Source of the DNA: Nelumbo lutea
Taxonomy: Eukaryota > Streptophyta > Magnoliopsida > Proteales > Nelumbonaceae
Length of the DNA: 64,000 nt
Direction: 5' to 3'
Assembly (NCBI GenBank): GCA_022828595.1
Contig: JAKGHH010000007.1
Location: 64,468,727-64,532,726, forward strand
Positions 25,101 to 33,218 of the stretch are shown here, piece after piece (the stretch's first letter is position 1; each line of letters opens with the position of its first letter). The notes under the pieces are model-generated. The model was not told the DNA's origin and ran no database searches. It saw only the letters and a program-made list of their open reading frames with translations. The position numbers were made by a program, and so were the translations under genes.

Positions 25101-27278
25101 TCACGTGGTCTCATACATAATATTTATATGAACTAAGGGTATTTAGTAGAAGAACTTGATGACACATGTTTGTTTATTTTTGGGGGGTTATTTCTTATCA
25201 CTCCTGTTGTAATTCTTCCCCTCTTATTGAATTTTCTTTTATTTTTTTATGGCACTGATATCAAATTATGTATGATGGTCTAGGGGTCCTATAAACTTTA
25301 GATCTGGTGTTAAGCTTCGTGGGTGGATTAGAAATAAAGTATATTGGTAGAAAAGAGATGGATGGTTATAAGAAGAAATAGTAAGAGAGAGAGAGAGAGG
25401 TCTTGAAGAAATGGTAAGAGGAAGAAGGGAAAAGTTCCTGGCAATAACTAGAATTTAGAAACCCAAACTTTATTTATTTATTTATTTTTGATATCTTAAA
25501 CCCAAACTTTATTTCGTCAAATCGTCCTCTTTTAATTGGAATTTCAATGACTCTATTTATAGATTTAGCTTATGAACTTGGATATCCCATTATAGGTTGA
25601 AACTTGGAGTAGTCCCATCTCAATGTCTAATTGAATTTTCTTATCACTCAGATATCCCATTATACCATAGGGACACTCCAACAGGCACTAATTCCTAAAA
25701 CAACCCTAAGAAAACGTTTCTAATCCTACTAAAATTAAACTATTCTAAAAACATCTGAAATTACTAACAATAGTATTGTGAGTTTAAATTGTTGGAGAAC
25801 TTAAAACTCTATTCTTAAGATAGCTATTAACCTATGACTGGGAAATAAATTTAAAAACTCAAATGAGATCAGTATATCCTATCAGCCTAAATTTCTGAAA
25901 TTGGTATAGGAATTAGATAACTGATTAAATTCTCCATTGATTCTTTCTGTGCTTTCATATCTGCATCATTAAATCAAAGCAAAATTAGAATCATCACCCT
26001 TATTAATCATTATACCAAGATGGGAAAATATACCCCTGATTATAATAATATCACATAAAGCTATAAAACATAAAGTAAACATGTTACTCAACTATAAAAT
26101 GCAATAGAAGAATGTAGAGAATACAATGGCATGCTTGTGCACATGCAGAAGAAAGAATGTAGATCCAGTTAGTGGATGGGTTTGAGAACTAGAAGATCTC
26201 TTGATTCATTAACCTGCTCAGATGATTCCTTTTATATAAAACCACTCCACTCTTTGTATCATAAGTACATTTATCTGTCTGACTTTTGCTTAAATTGTTG
26301 TTGTATATCAAGTTGTTCAGTACCATGTTCTGGGCAGTGTTTTAAAGGCATGGGAGCGTATGTCTGGAGGCAAGGCGCCCCCAAAATTCCCTGAGGCATA
26401 TGCCACAGGCACTGACACCTCTGAGGCGTACTCATACGCTTTTTTCATGAGGTGTGTTGGAGGCATACGCTCGATATAAAAAGACAGAAAAAAAGAAAGA
26501 AAAAAGGAAAGGAAAGGGAAAAGAAAGAAAAAGAAAGATAGAGAAGGAAGAAAAAAAGAGAAAAAGAAAGAAAAGGAAAGGGAAGGGAAGAAAAGATAAG
26601 GGGAAAGACCCCCCCCCCCCTCCTTTCAACTAGTGCAATGCATCTTCATTCTTCTTATCATAAAAGGTTTTTATTAAAAATAAAGAAAATGTGATCCTCC
26701 TTAATATTAAATATCTTTATTAAAAATAATATTATTTCATGGGTTTCAACTAATTCCTGTAGCTAATGCAATGTTTTAGTTTCCTCTTTTATTGTACAGC
26801 TTTCCTTTGTTTCTTAAAAGTTCTGATAGTCTTAGAGATAATTTTGTAATGCAGGAAATCATCCCGAATAAATACAACATTGGCAGTTAATGGTTTGACC
26901 CCATTGCTCATTGCAAGACTTGACCACCAAGATGCAATTGCTCGTCTCAATTTACTCAAGCTAATAAAGGTGAGTTTAAATTTTTTTGTGCTCTTTTACC
27001 ATGATTATTTGCCGTCGGATTTTTCATGTGGAATTTTCTATAGATTTCAGATTTTTGTGGCAGCATTAATAATATAGTCTTACTTGGAGCCAATATGGCA
27101 GGCTGTTTATGAGCACCATCCACGGCCTAAACAACTCATTGTGGAGAATGATCTACCTCAGAAGCTTCAAAATCTGATTGAAGAGCGCAGGGATGGGCAG
27201 CGATCTGGAGGTCAAGTCTTGGTGAAACAGATGGCCACAGCATTGCTCAAAGCACTTCATATCAATACTGTACTGTAA
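3886..27278 (+). CDS. MAP3KE1: MAP3K epsilon protein kinase, C-terminal 935 residues in 12 exons (5' part outside window)
   Basis: Joined exons: 3886-4182, 4273-4317, 6272-6451, 6582-6665, 7053-7144, 7238-7321, 9674-10476, 10700-11088, 11196-11330, 14244-14650, 26855-26969, 27102-27278. They sum to 2808 nt in one open frame ending in TAA, and all splice phases agree. The product matches, as I recall the family, the C-terminal two thirds of Arabidopsis M3KE1/M3KE2 (about 1370 aa): an acidic linker (SDTPGDASLDDLF), then armadillo/HEAT-like helical repeats (about residues 115-270 and 580-935 of this part), separated by a Ser/Thr-rich linker (about 280-510). Family knowledge: a Ste11/Cdc15-like MAPKKK needed for pollen viability, linked to cytokinesis and plasma-membrane integrity, with homologues in cell-death signalling. 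The N-terminal kinase domain is not in the window. The introns hold many retrotransposons, but the coding path is clean, so I infer an active gene. Confidence 0.95.
4273..4317 (+). CDS. MAP3KE1: MAP3K-epsilon exon b (15-codon micro-exon)
   Basis: Codes VFDDKLAGENLFPLQ. Acceptor GAGCAG before 4273, donor CAG|GTGCTC at 4318. Exon length is exactly 45 nt, phase 0. Family members carry the matching ENLFPLQ just before the AVEFSRL segment, and the next exon here starts with exactly that segment. Confidence 0.9.
4318..6271. other. MAP3K-epsilon intron, no recognised element
   Basis: 1954 bp. An imperfect direct repeat lies at about 4706-4743 and 4790-4840 (AAAATCTCAAACC ... CCAGGCACAGG) around an A-run. 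A short (CA)n is near 6110-6124. The open frames here show no family I know. Confidence 0.6.
6272..6451 (+). CDS. MAP3KE1: MAP3K-epsilon exon c (start of helical repeats)
   Basis: 60 codons, phase 0. Contains AVEFSRLVGSLRPEE and VFVSQHGFLPLMELLEV, the first armadillo-like helices. Acceptor TTTGTAG before 6272, donor CGT|GTAAGT at 6452. Confidence 0.93.
6582..6665 (+). CDS. MAP3KE1: MAP3K-epsilon exon d
   Basis: 28 codons, phase 0: helical-repeat segment IINQIIKDNTGFQENACLVG. Acceptor AATGCAG before 6582, donor TTG|GTAAGT at 6666. Confidence 0.93.
7053..7144 (+). CDS. MAP3KE1: MAP3K-epsilon exon e
   Basis: 92 nt. Starts in phase 0 with IPVVMSFAVPDRPREVRMQ and ends in phase 2 within a Ser codon (AG|C). 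The AAYFLQQLCQS helix is strongly family-typical. Donor AAG|GTGTAG at 7145. Confidence 0.92.
7238..7321 (+). CDS. MAP3KE1: MAP3K-epsilon exon f
   Basis: 84 nt. Codes SLTLQMFIACRGIPVLVG and FLEADYAKY, ending in phase 2 inside an Arg codon completed at 9674. Acceptor ATCCAG before 7238, donor CAG|GTTTGT at 7322. A 2.35-kb transposon-bearing intron follows. Confidence 0.92.
7600..8222 (+). repeat. Copia-type LTR remnant in intron
   Basis: Contains a TATA-like CTTTATAAATAG near 7951-7962, then a pyrimidine-rich zone, and ends near GCATCA at 8222. Only four bases later is TGGCATCAGAAC at 8227-8238, one transition each from the Met-tRNA primer site TGGTATCAGAGC at two positions. The left boundary is uncertain. 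Confidence 0.55.
8110..8182. repeat. Pyrimidine microsatellite (TCTTC)n/(TC)n
   Basis: About nine TTCTC/TCTTC units, then (TC)n. A related TC-rich block with the same flank (CTATTCCTCTCTCTT) recurs at about 8755-8805, as if part of the LTR was duplicated around repeat F. Confidence 0.8.
8287..8745 (+). repeat. Non-coding repeat F, copy 1
   Basis: Long, gapped similarity to 12690-13137 in the same orientation: shared blocks ATTTTATGAAAT, CTAAGAAACTAAGGTTATAG, TGGTTGTAATAGATCAACC and TAATCATGTAAGTTAGG. No coding potential. This copy lacks the right end. Confidence 0.8.
8870..9390. repeat. Intronic repeat-like region, unassigned
   Basis: G/T- and CTTGG-rich stretch (for example AGGCTTTGGCTTGGTTCAG). 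It is compositionally like 3490-3760. No family is recognised and no coding exon is supported. Confidence 0.3.
9674..10476 (+). CDS. MAP3KE1: MAP3K-epsilon exon g (largest exon, Ser/Thr-rich linker)
   Basis: 803 nt. Begins REMVHLAIDGMWQVFMLQRS and continues with the conserved STPRNDFCRIAAKNGIL helix. A long low-conservation Ser/Thr/Asn/Gln-rich linker follows, then the conserved blocks VRPLLSLLDKEPPSRHFSGQ-like and LDFLMAEFA. Donor GCAG|GTAAAT at 10477; the split Glu codon is completed at 10700. A second copy of the donor context (TTTGCAG|GTAAA) lies 24 bp downstream at 10501. Confidence 0.93.
10700..11088 (+). CDS. MAP3KE1: MAP3K-epsilon exon h
   Basis: 389 nt. Contains EVSGRGREN, the near-invariant ASTSGIASQTASGVLSGSGV and the helix ADVAREYLEKVADLLLEFAQ, then LLSRLFQMFNKIEPPILLK. 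Acceptor TTTACAG before 10700, donor AAG|GTTTGA at 11089. Confidence 0.94.
11196..11330 (+). CDS. MAP3KE1: MAP3K-epsilon exon i
   Basis: 45 codons, phase 0: CINHLSTDPNCLENLQRADA and IKHLIPNLDL, a conserved armadillo-like repeat. Acceptor TTATAG before 11196, donor GAA|GTGAGT at 11331. Confidence 0.93.
11830..12258 (+). pseudogene. L1-type LINE, 3' end (RT C-terminal zinc-binding region and poly-A)
   Basis: Two adjacent frames read KLVWRPVPAAILWSI then WTERNNRIFCNKSKSPDDLV, the zf-RVT tail of plant LINEs, broken by one frameshift near 11992. After a stop, a 3' UTR contains CTCCTCCCTTTAATAAAATT and ends in a 10-base A-run at about 12249-12258. This is a 5'-truncated insertion in the sense orientation of the host intron. 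Confidence 0.75.
12672..13391 (+). mobile_element. Non-coding repeat F, copy 2, with short terminal inverted repeats
   Basis: Starts GTTTAAAATGTC at 12672-12683 and ends in its exact reverse complement GACATTTTAAAC at 13380-13391. It is 720 bp, AT-rich and non-coding, so it looks like a non-autonomous DNA element. No clear target duplication is seen (flanks CCAAG and AATGC), so the class is open. Confidence 0.6.
13375..13602 (-). pseudogene. Copia gag N-terminal fragment
   Basis: Minus-strand frame with MAMIPFDGLNYLEWSKGIK and YITASGKVGYINGRVRDPN, matching the gag N-terminus of Copia elements (FDG-NYL-WS ... YI-G). It abuts repeat F. 13603-14243 may be its leader, but no LTR or PBS is evident. 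Confidence 0.65.
14244..14650 (+). CDS. MAP3KE1: MAP3K-epsilon exon j (most conserved helical block)
   Basis: 407 nt. Codes VLNALFNLCKINKRRQEQAA, IIPHLMRFIMSDSPLKQYAL, PLLCDMAHASRNSREQLRAH and GGLDVYLSLLDDELWSV, close to identical to the Arabidopsis family from memory. Ends in phase 2 at AC|GTATGT; the Thr codon is completed 12.2 kb downstream at 26855. Confidence 0.95.
14651..17460. other. First part of the 12.2-kb intron
   Basis: Mostly unassigned. 15622-16421 has broken + strand frames rich in Lys/Glu/Gly (for example GKKYPIKGSKDFLSRAMGSR), perhaps from a LINE ORF1-like gene; I cannot name it. A T-run of about 20 bases lies near 15837-15857. 17200-17430 is distantly similar to family-A LTR sequence (CATACCTAG-TTTGACCCC ... 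TATATCAAAGA). 15205-15290 shares a GAGG-GCCCCCAAAA motif with 26345-26400. Confidence 0.4.
17539..18169 (+). repeat. LTR family B, copy 1
   Basis: Begins TGTAAGTGTGGTGGTTAGG after an A-run and ends near GTGACCA. It aligns throughout with 24157-24875 and with the split copy 30078-30161 plus 32839-33218. It contains degenerate tandem units of the ACTCATCGCAAG type. Right of it I see no primer-binding site, so it may be a 5' LTR with a decayed junction or a solo LTR. Confidence 0.75.
18170..18795. other. Intron segment between LTR B and LTR A
   Basis: The motif AGCCCC(C)n recurs six times (near 18184, 18394, 18502, 18578, 18667, 18731), roughly every 70-210 bp. No coding sequence is recognised. 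It could be the leader of a family-B element. Confidence 0.35.
18796..20674 (-). repeat. Solo LTR, Copia family A, with 5-bp target duplication
   Basis: On the minus strand it starts TGTTAGACGG at 20674 and ends near CTTTTA at 18796. It is flanked by CTTCC at 18791-18795 and CTTCC at 20675-20679. No internal region is present, so it is a solo LTR of 1879 bp formed by LTR-LTR recombination. Confidence 0.85.
20697..22642 (-). repeat. Second family-A LTR, directly adjacent
   Basis: Same orientation and order of blocks as 18796-20674. Starts TGTTAGACAG (minus) at 22642 and ends CTTTCA at 20697. Flanks GATGC and AGCCG do not match, so the insertion history is unclear. Only 22 bp separate it from the first LTR. 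Confidence 0.8.
22643..24156 (+). pseudogene. Ty3/Gypsy gag remnant
   Basis: Broken + strand gag. A Pro-rich N-terminus lies near 22815-23080. A capsid-like block at 23360-23690 has SWAELTKRFLSKW-type sequence (frameshifted), EQCVGEDLLAYVIRFQKL, EKSFVEQCVQGMQPSYR. A spacer with LPLPPPGIDPKERHRGRC is at 23880-23970. Frameshifts and stops are frequent. No protease or pol follows; the sequence runs directly into LTR B. Confidence 0.75.
24157..24875 (+). repeat. LTR family B, copy 2
   Basis: 719 bp, starting TGTTAGTGTTGTGG and ending GTGACCA. It has more degenerate ACTCATCGCAAG-type units than copy 1, which explains its greater length. Together with 17539-18169 it may frame one Gypsy element whose interior was later invaded by two family-A LTRs, but the outer flanks (AAAAA and TTGAA) do not prove this. 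Confidence 0.7.
24876..26854. other. Last part of the 12.2-kb intron
   Basis: No gene recognised. Includes (GA)n near 25384-25399, a purine-rich tract at about 26483-26610 ending in a C-run of about 11 bases, and a GAGGCGT-rich block at 26340-26465. Confidence 0.5.
26855..26969 (+). CDS. MAP3KE1: MAP3K-epsilon exon k (after the 12.2-kb intron)
   Basis: 115 nt: KSSRINTTLAVNGLTPLLIA and RLDHQDAIARLNLLKLIK. Acceptor AATGCAG before 26855, donor AAG|GTGAGT at 26970. Phase agrees with exon j, so the giant intron is spliceable in principle. Confidence 0.94.
27102..27278 (+). CDS. MAP3KE1: MAP3K-epsilon terminal exon and stop codon
   Basis: 58 codons plus TAA: AVYEHHPRPKQLIVENDLPQ, KLQNLIEERRDGQRSGGQVL, ending ALLKALHINTVL. 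This is the typical C-terminus of the family. Acceptor ATGGCAG before 27102. Confidence 0.95.
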   Translation, partial: AVYEHHPRPKQLIVENDLPQKLQNLIEERRDGQRSGGQVLVKQMATALLKALHINTVL

Positions 27279-28160
27279 ATTTTGGTCTTTCTAACCTCTA
27301 CTCCCTGTTTCTGTATATTTGATTTCTTGGGAGCAACATGGTTGTGTTTGCTTTTCACTCCATCTATAGCATGAACACTAATTGCTGGCAAGACCCCCTA
27401 TTTTATCTGGGTTGCTAGGTATAGATGTCATTTTAGCCCCACATTGAGATGTTAAGATTGTAAGTTTTTTTCTTCCTTTTACCTAAGTTAGGATAGTCTT
27501 GTGTAAAGGTTGCTACAGCCATAGTTGGTTCTCACATAAAACCTGAATTTTGGACTTTTAATTGAATTGTTCTGTATCTACATTGCTATTCTTAAATCAT
27601 AACATCAGGCAAGACTGCTTATTCCACAAAATGGGATGGACGGAAAAAAAGCCAGAAAGAAATGGCGCGGTAAATGGCAGACTGCCACTCCAATTTTATT
27701 TTAATAAGCATTGTTATGGGTGACTTTTATGTTCTCAAAATCCCATTGGTACACGGTAAATGGCACATGGACTTGGTTTGAGGTAAATTAACATCTCTGA
27801 ACATCGTACAGGATTTCTTTGAATAAATAACATCATTACTAATTTGACATGTAAACAAGATGCTGTGTTGTAATGCAGGTGCTTAGGAACAGGCAAGAAA
27901 GAAAGAAACGGAAAACAATTTAAAAGCTTTGGTGGTCCCTTTGCCTTATCAAGATGTCACTTGCTGAGTGAGGGAACATACTTGGTGGAATAAGATTATC
28001 TGAAGGCTGCCTTGGTGCATTATATGATAATAGACAACTACAGATTATGAATGTCTCTTGATTAAACTACTAAAGATTGATTGTTTGCATTAATTTCTTA
28101 ACTAGCTGAACCACCCCTGATTCAGTAGCTGATCGTTGATAGCTGAGCGTGAGATATTGG
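27279..28160 (+). other. 3' UTR and downstream flank of MAP3K-epsilon
   Basis: AT-rich, with no supported reading frame after the stop. Candidate AATAAA-like polyadenylation signals occur near 27822 (GAATAAATAACATC). The true cleavage site cannot be fixed from sequence alone. Confidence 0.5.
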
Positions 28161-30077
28161 AACTCTAGAAGGTATGTATCTGTATATTGTTATGTATTTT
28201 AATTAGATGGCTAAATTTTAGTTCCTTAAATTTGTTCATATGTTTTCTATATAACTTGTGGACATGCTATTTACAGCATAGATGGCGTCCTTATATTGTG
28301 CCATATGGTTACACTCAAGTGCCATGTGACATTCAAATATATTGTCGCATGGTGCACATCATTGAATATATTCCAGTACCATATATTATCCATATATATC
28401 ATATGGCATACATGCGTCATTGATTATATTTTAGTGCCACATGGCATTAATATATGCCACCATTTGACACACATTACATCACATAATACATTTAAATGCT
28501 GTGGCATTAATATATGTAGTTTGATGGTGGAATTTTAAATATCACGTGTGGTTGATGCACACATTTTATGAAGTATTTTAGGGGCATATATCACACTTCA
28601 TGATTTTGTTGTGTTGGTTGTGTTGCAAGTATTTATATATGTGCAAAGTGGGACCTGGGCTCCACTTTAAAATGTTGTCTTATTTGGTAAAAATGATGCA
28701 AATCAAGTGTAAGTACATATAGATTAACATCATGGGGATTTCAACGAGGATCATGATGATATAGAGGTGATCATCATAGTACGCATGAGCATTGTGTTTG
28801 TCGATGAATTTACTAGCAAGCACAATCTCAAACCTTTGCGATGCAACGAATATGATCATTTACACTTGCGATGTCTTTTACACATTGCTCATACCGTTTG
28901 AAGCTTTAGACAATAGGGTTTATTTCATGCATAGCTATAATAGCCTCGTCATAATGAGTCTTTGTTAGGAAGACATGTCCTCAGTCGGCCAATGATCAGC
29001 TCTACCTCACCATAGTGTTGTATATGTACCACCAATGTATCAAGGCGAGACACACGGGTTGGTATCTTGGATACCTGCCAATAGAGTACCAGTCGAGTGA
29101 TTGGAGGCACTTATACAAGATGTGACTTATTATATAGAGCCGATAGACAATGGTGATGCGCAAATTGCAAAGGTTGAGCTCCCAAAAGAAGAGAAGGTTG
29201 AGACTACAATGTTAATTTAGAAGAAGCGGCACCAATGTGTAAAGGTAACAGTCCTAAATGGCCCCGTGTACTACAAAATTGTGGGAGGATCCTATTACCA
29301 AGAAAGCAACAAATGAGGTATATTACTTATGTTATATGATGTCAATATATGCTAAAGAATATATTACATGAACATTATCACGTTTTCTAGCTTTAATCTT
29401 CAAGATACAAATTCTCATGAAAATTCATCATCTCTCGAACTATTCCTCTTGCAACAATAGACAAAAAGTTGTGATACAGACACCGCACCAAGACACTACA
29501 GTAGACACCGCAACAAATTTAGTTTACAAAGAAACAAGTACAAAAAACGAGATAATTTAACAAACATAACAAAAATAGAATTTTAACAATAAAACCTTTC
29601 CATAGGTTGAGAACAATGGTATCGTATTATACTATTATGACGGAATCCGACCTCCAAGTACATGCAAGATTCGAATAGTGCATTCAATGAATCGTTGGAG
29701 GAAATCAACATCTCATAAGGACAAGGCGACAAACATCACTTGTTCCAATAGTGCATTCAATGAATCGTTGGGTGACCTTGCTCTCAGTTTTAAAAGCTGT
29801 GTTACCTTTAAAATCCAACAGTCATCTCTTTACATTTTTTCCATATCCATCTCTTGTCAACTCGTAGAGTCCAGGATGTTTTCACTTTGGTCGTATGACT
29901 AGATGCCTAGACTCGATTTAAATCTTCTCAAGCATTGCTTGTACATAGGTCCAAGATACAAACCAGTAAAGTAGCCTTTGAGTATTTTAGTCAAACGTAG
30001 TCCTGAAAATCAAAGAAGAAATGGAGAGATTCCTTAAGGTCAAATTCATCAAGCCAATTGCAATCCAAAGTGGTTAG
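28161..30077. other. Intergenic region, no gene recognised
   Basis: 28270-28520 contains many near copies of (A/G)TGCCA(T/C)ATGG and CATATAT motifs. 29676-29701 and 29744-29769 are a direct repeat (AATAGTGCATTCAATGAATCGTTGG) 68 bp apart. Short open frames give no recognisable domain. Confidence 0.5.
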
Positions 30078-30161
30078 TGTAAGTGTGGTGGTTAGGCTAT
30101 GTACAGGAGTCTCTTTGAAGGACAAAGGAAAATCGAGTGTGGGAGGTAGGTTAAAGGCTTC
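30078..30161 (+). repeat. LTR family B, copy 3, left part
   Basis: TGTAAGTGTGGTGGTTAGG onward matches 17539-17622. The match stops at 30160 (AAAGGCTT) and resumes at 32839 (TTAGGGCAAATGG), so an insertion splits this LTR. Confidence 0.8.
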
Positions 30162-32838
30162 TGTCACGGGGGTAGTTCTGTAGCGGAAGAAACACGTGCA
30201 GCGTCCAGGCCAAGGTAGGCCAGGACAAGCCTTATGTGTGCTTGGAGGCTAGGAGTTGTCCGATGAGATGGCTCCACCAAGGTCAGTAGCACTAGATCAT
30301 GATTTCAAGTCGCATGGCCGGGGCACTCGGTTGGCTCTGGTCGGTCCATGGGAGGAGCCTCTTACATGCTAAAGGGAGAAGGCCATGATGTGAGGCGATT
30401 GTACGTCGATGAGAGGTGATTGGGCACTGATGTGATTGGTCTGCTATATGCCGATGATGTGGGCACCTGTGTGCTATGATGAGAGGCAACCGCTTGGGCT
30501 GGAACACACTCGTGCGCTGTGGGTGTGGTAAAGGGTCATGCTAGAGCCATGCCCACATGGCAAGCCTCCCTTGAGTGTCGGTAGCACAGTGTCGGTACAT
30601 GCACTGTTCCCATGAGCAAGTGTGCACCCATGATGAACCCTAGTAGCCATTAACCAGGGCCACACTGCAAGGGATGTTGATCTAGGAGTGCCAAGGTTAG
30701 GCACCCAAGGAGGTCGACCACCCCTCATCAAAGAGTATGTTAAGCTTTTGGTGGTCTGCTTGAAGATAACATCAATTCTCCCAAAAATCTTATGGGCAAA
30801 AATGACGGTGATGTCCCTTAACGTAAGCCTACCAAGTATAGGCTAAGCCTGTGTCAGACTGTGACAGGCCTCCCCACTCAATCCATTGTCGTCATCGACA
30901 ATGACTCCTTCTGTGAATGGGCGTATGTGTCTTACGCCATCCACTTGTCTGCCAGTTCCAGAGCTTGCCTGGCCAACCTTGGTCTTGCCAATGTTGGTGT
31001 CTATTTTTGGGAACGAAACCATTTCACCATGCCAGTTTGCTTGGACTTCACCTCCTGTGTTGAGGTTACTCAAATCACGCAATGTCTATGCTATTGAACT
31101 GTGTGAAAGAAGGGCCCTCGAAGAAATTGGATGTGTGCTTCGTGGAGGTCCGCCCCATGTATCATCTTTACCCCAAGGCTTGACCGTTTTCTTGGTAGCT
31201 TTTTGGTGGTGCTACCGAACACAATGTGATAGGTATACTCCTATTGTTGGAGATGTGTCCTGGGTACCCTTTCACCATGCTGGATTGTAGACTTCACCTC
31301 ACCGAGTGCAAGTTACTCAAACCTAGTCCATGGCTTATGCTTTGTTGGCCCTCGAAACTACACTTCACCATACCAGTTTGGGCAACCTCTTCCCTCAGCC
31401 CCAATGTGCTACTATTTCAAGGAGATCTGACCGCAATGAACGCGACTGTGGCAACTTTTACCCATGATGTTGTCGAACATGCACTCGCCTTGTGATAAGA
31501 GTTGCTACTGCCAATGTTCCACATGTTGTTGAACTAAGCATGTCCTTCGATGCATTGCCGGTGTAGGGCCGCCATGCTCCAACGACCAGTGTACCCACAT
31601 TCCTATCATTCCAATATTGTGGTTTCAACCAAGGACCTATGATGCAAAATTGCCACCTTAATGATATTCCTTGACCAATCGCCGATACCAACCAATTTCG
31701 GATTGTTGTTCATGCCTTAGTAGTGCCTCAAACAAGGCTACGAAACAATGGCTCATCCGTCATGAAACCTAGATGTAGGCACACCCCCACTCAAATCACC
31801 ATAACATGCCTTCCATAAAAAGGCTCACGTGTTTACCCCCGCATGAGTACAGTGATCAATGCGTCTACCCTTGCAAGAGCATTGTTTTGGGAGCATTGGA
31901 ATGAGGACACGAATGAATGGCCTCTTGCTAGGCCTGATGTGAAACTTTGCTTGAACCCGAGAGGAAGTGCCTAAGGACCACACCCCATAATGTGTTGCTT
32001 GTCATGATGACCGCTTCAACTGGCTCTGGGCGAATTTGCTCTGATACCAATTGCGGCAGTGGTTAGCTAGCTTGCTCTGATACTAACTGTCACAAGGGTT
32101 GTTTTGTAGTGGAAGAAACCCGTGCGACGTCTAGGCCAAGGTAGGCCAGGACAAGCCTTATGTGTGTTTGGAGGCTAGGAGTTGCCCAATGAGATGGCTC
32201 CACAAAGGTTAGTAGCACTAGATCATGACCTCAAGTCACATGGTCGGGGCACTCGGCTGGCTCTGGCTGGTCCATGGGAGGTGCCTCTTTTGTGCAGAAG
32301 GGGGAAGGCCATGATGTGAGGCTATTGTGTATCGATGAGAGGTGATTGGACACTGATGTGATGGCTCTCCTGTATGCCAATGATGTGGGCACTTGTGTGC
32401 CATGATGAGAGGCAATCGCTTGGACCGAAACATACCCGTGCGATGTGGGCAATGGGATAGCACATTCAACTTGGGCAAGGGGCTGGCTGGTAAAGGGTCA
32501 TGTTAGAGCTAGGCCCGCATGCCAAGCCTCCCTTGAGTGTCGGCAAAGCAATGTCAGTCCATGCATTGTCCCCATGAGCAAGTGTGCGCCCATGAGGAAC
32601 CCTGGTATGCTAGCCATTAACTAGGGCTACCCCACAAGGGATGTTGGTCTAGGACTACCAAGGTTAGGCATCCAAGGAGGTCGACCACCCCTCCTCAAAG
32701 AGTACGTTAAGCTTTTGGTGGTTTACCTGAAGATAACATCAATTCTCCCAAAAATCTTACAAGCAAAAATGACGGTGATGTCCTTTAACGTAAGCCTACC
32801 AAGCGTAAGTAAGGCTAAGCCTGTGTCAGACCATGGCA
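30162..32838 (-). mobile_element. Small non-autonomous LTR retrotransposon (2.7 kb), inserted in LTR B
   Basis: Two direct repeats, 30162-30866 and 32088-32838, flank a 1.2-kb interior. Each begins TGTCAC and the left copy ends GTGACA, giving TG...CA ends. Read on the minus strand, the right copy is followed within three bases by TAGTATCAGAGC (one or two changes from the Met-tRNA primer site), and TTGGTATCAGAGC recurs about 30 bp further in. The left copy is preceded by purine tract GAGTGGGGAGGCC. No gag or pol is recognised in the interior, so mobility would need proteins from another element. The target duplication is not clean (left GCTTC, right TTAGG). Confidence 0.75.
30867..32087 (-). 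other. Interior of the non-autonomous LTR element
   Basis: Short minus-strand frames (about 31082-30843 and 31691-31458; for example GEVQANWHGEMVSFPK) show no domain I recognise. It may be decayed coding or purely structural sequence. Confidence 0.45.
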
Positions 32839-33218
32839 TTAGGGCAAATGGGATGATAGAATAATGATTTCGTTATGAGATGGACCCCTATTTATAGGAA
32901 GAGATCTTGGGGTCCCAAAAGGAAGGAGCCAAAAGCGTTTAATTGCCATTGGAAAGGGAATCCTAGATTCACTATCAGTTATTAGGGAACACTGCTAAGG
33001 TTCCGCCACATGTCTTATGAGATATCTTAAGGATGAACTTTCTTTTCTCATAATCCACATATGCTACTTCCTTTTGTGACTATTTTAAATCGACGTGGTC
33101 CAAGTGACGTCACTATTTGTATTGCTCGCCTTTATTAGGCCCACGGGATGTCCCATCACGTGCATAATTTAGCGTTGCACGTGTGTCCATTACTTGTTCC
33201 CAGCTTGCAGTATTCCAT
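32839..33218 (+). repeat. LTR family B, copy 3, right part (truncated)
   Basis: Matches family B from TTAGGGCAAATGGGATGATAG to about CCATTACTTGTT near 33199, then runs into a family-A LTR end at 33219. The B 3' third is missing. Confidence 0.75.

Noticed and set aside
26432..26629. Minus-strand frame of Phe/Leu/Ser-rich sequence
   Set aside because: It is the translation of a purine-rich tract (pyrimidine-rich on the minus strand), not a membrane protein.
30292..32478. Several 70-90 codon frames in the 30162-32838 element
   Set aside because: Frames on both strands overlap LTR sequence and repeat between the two LTRs. They do not form a known domain.
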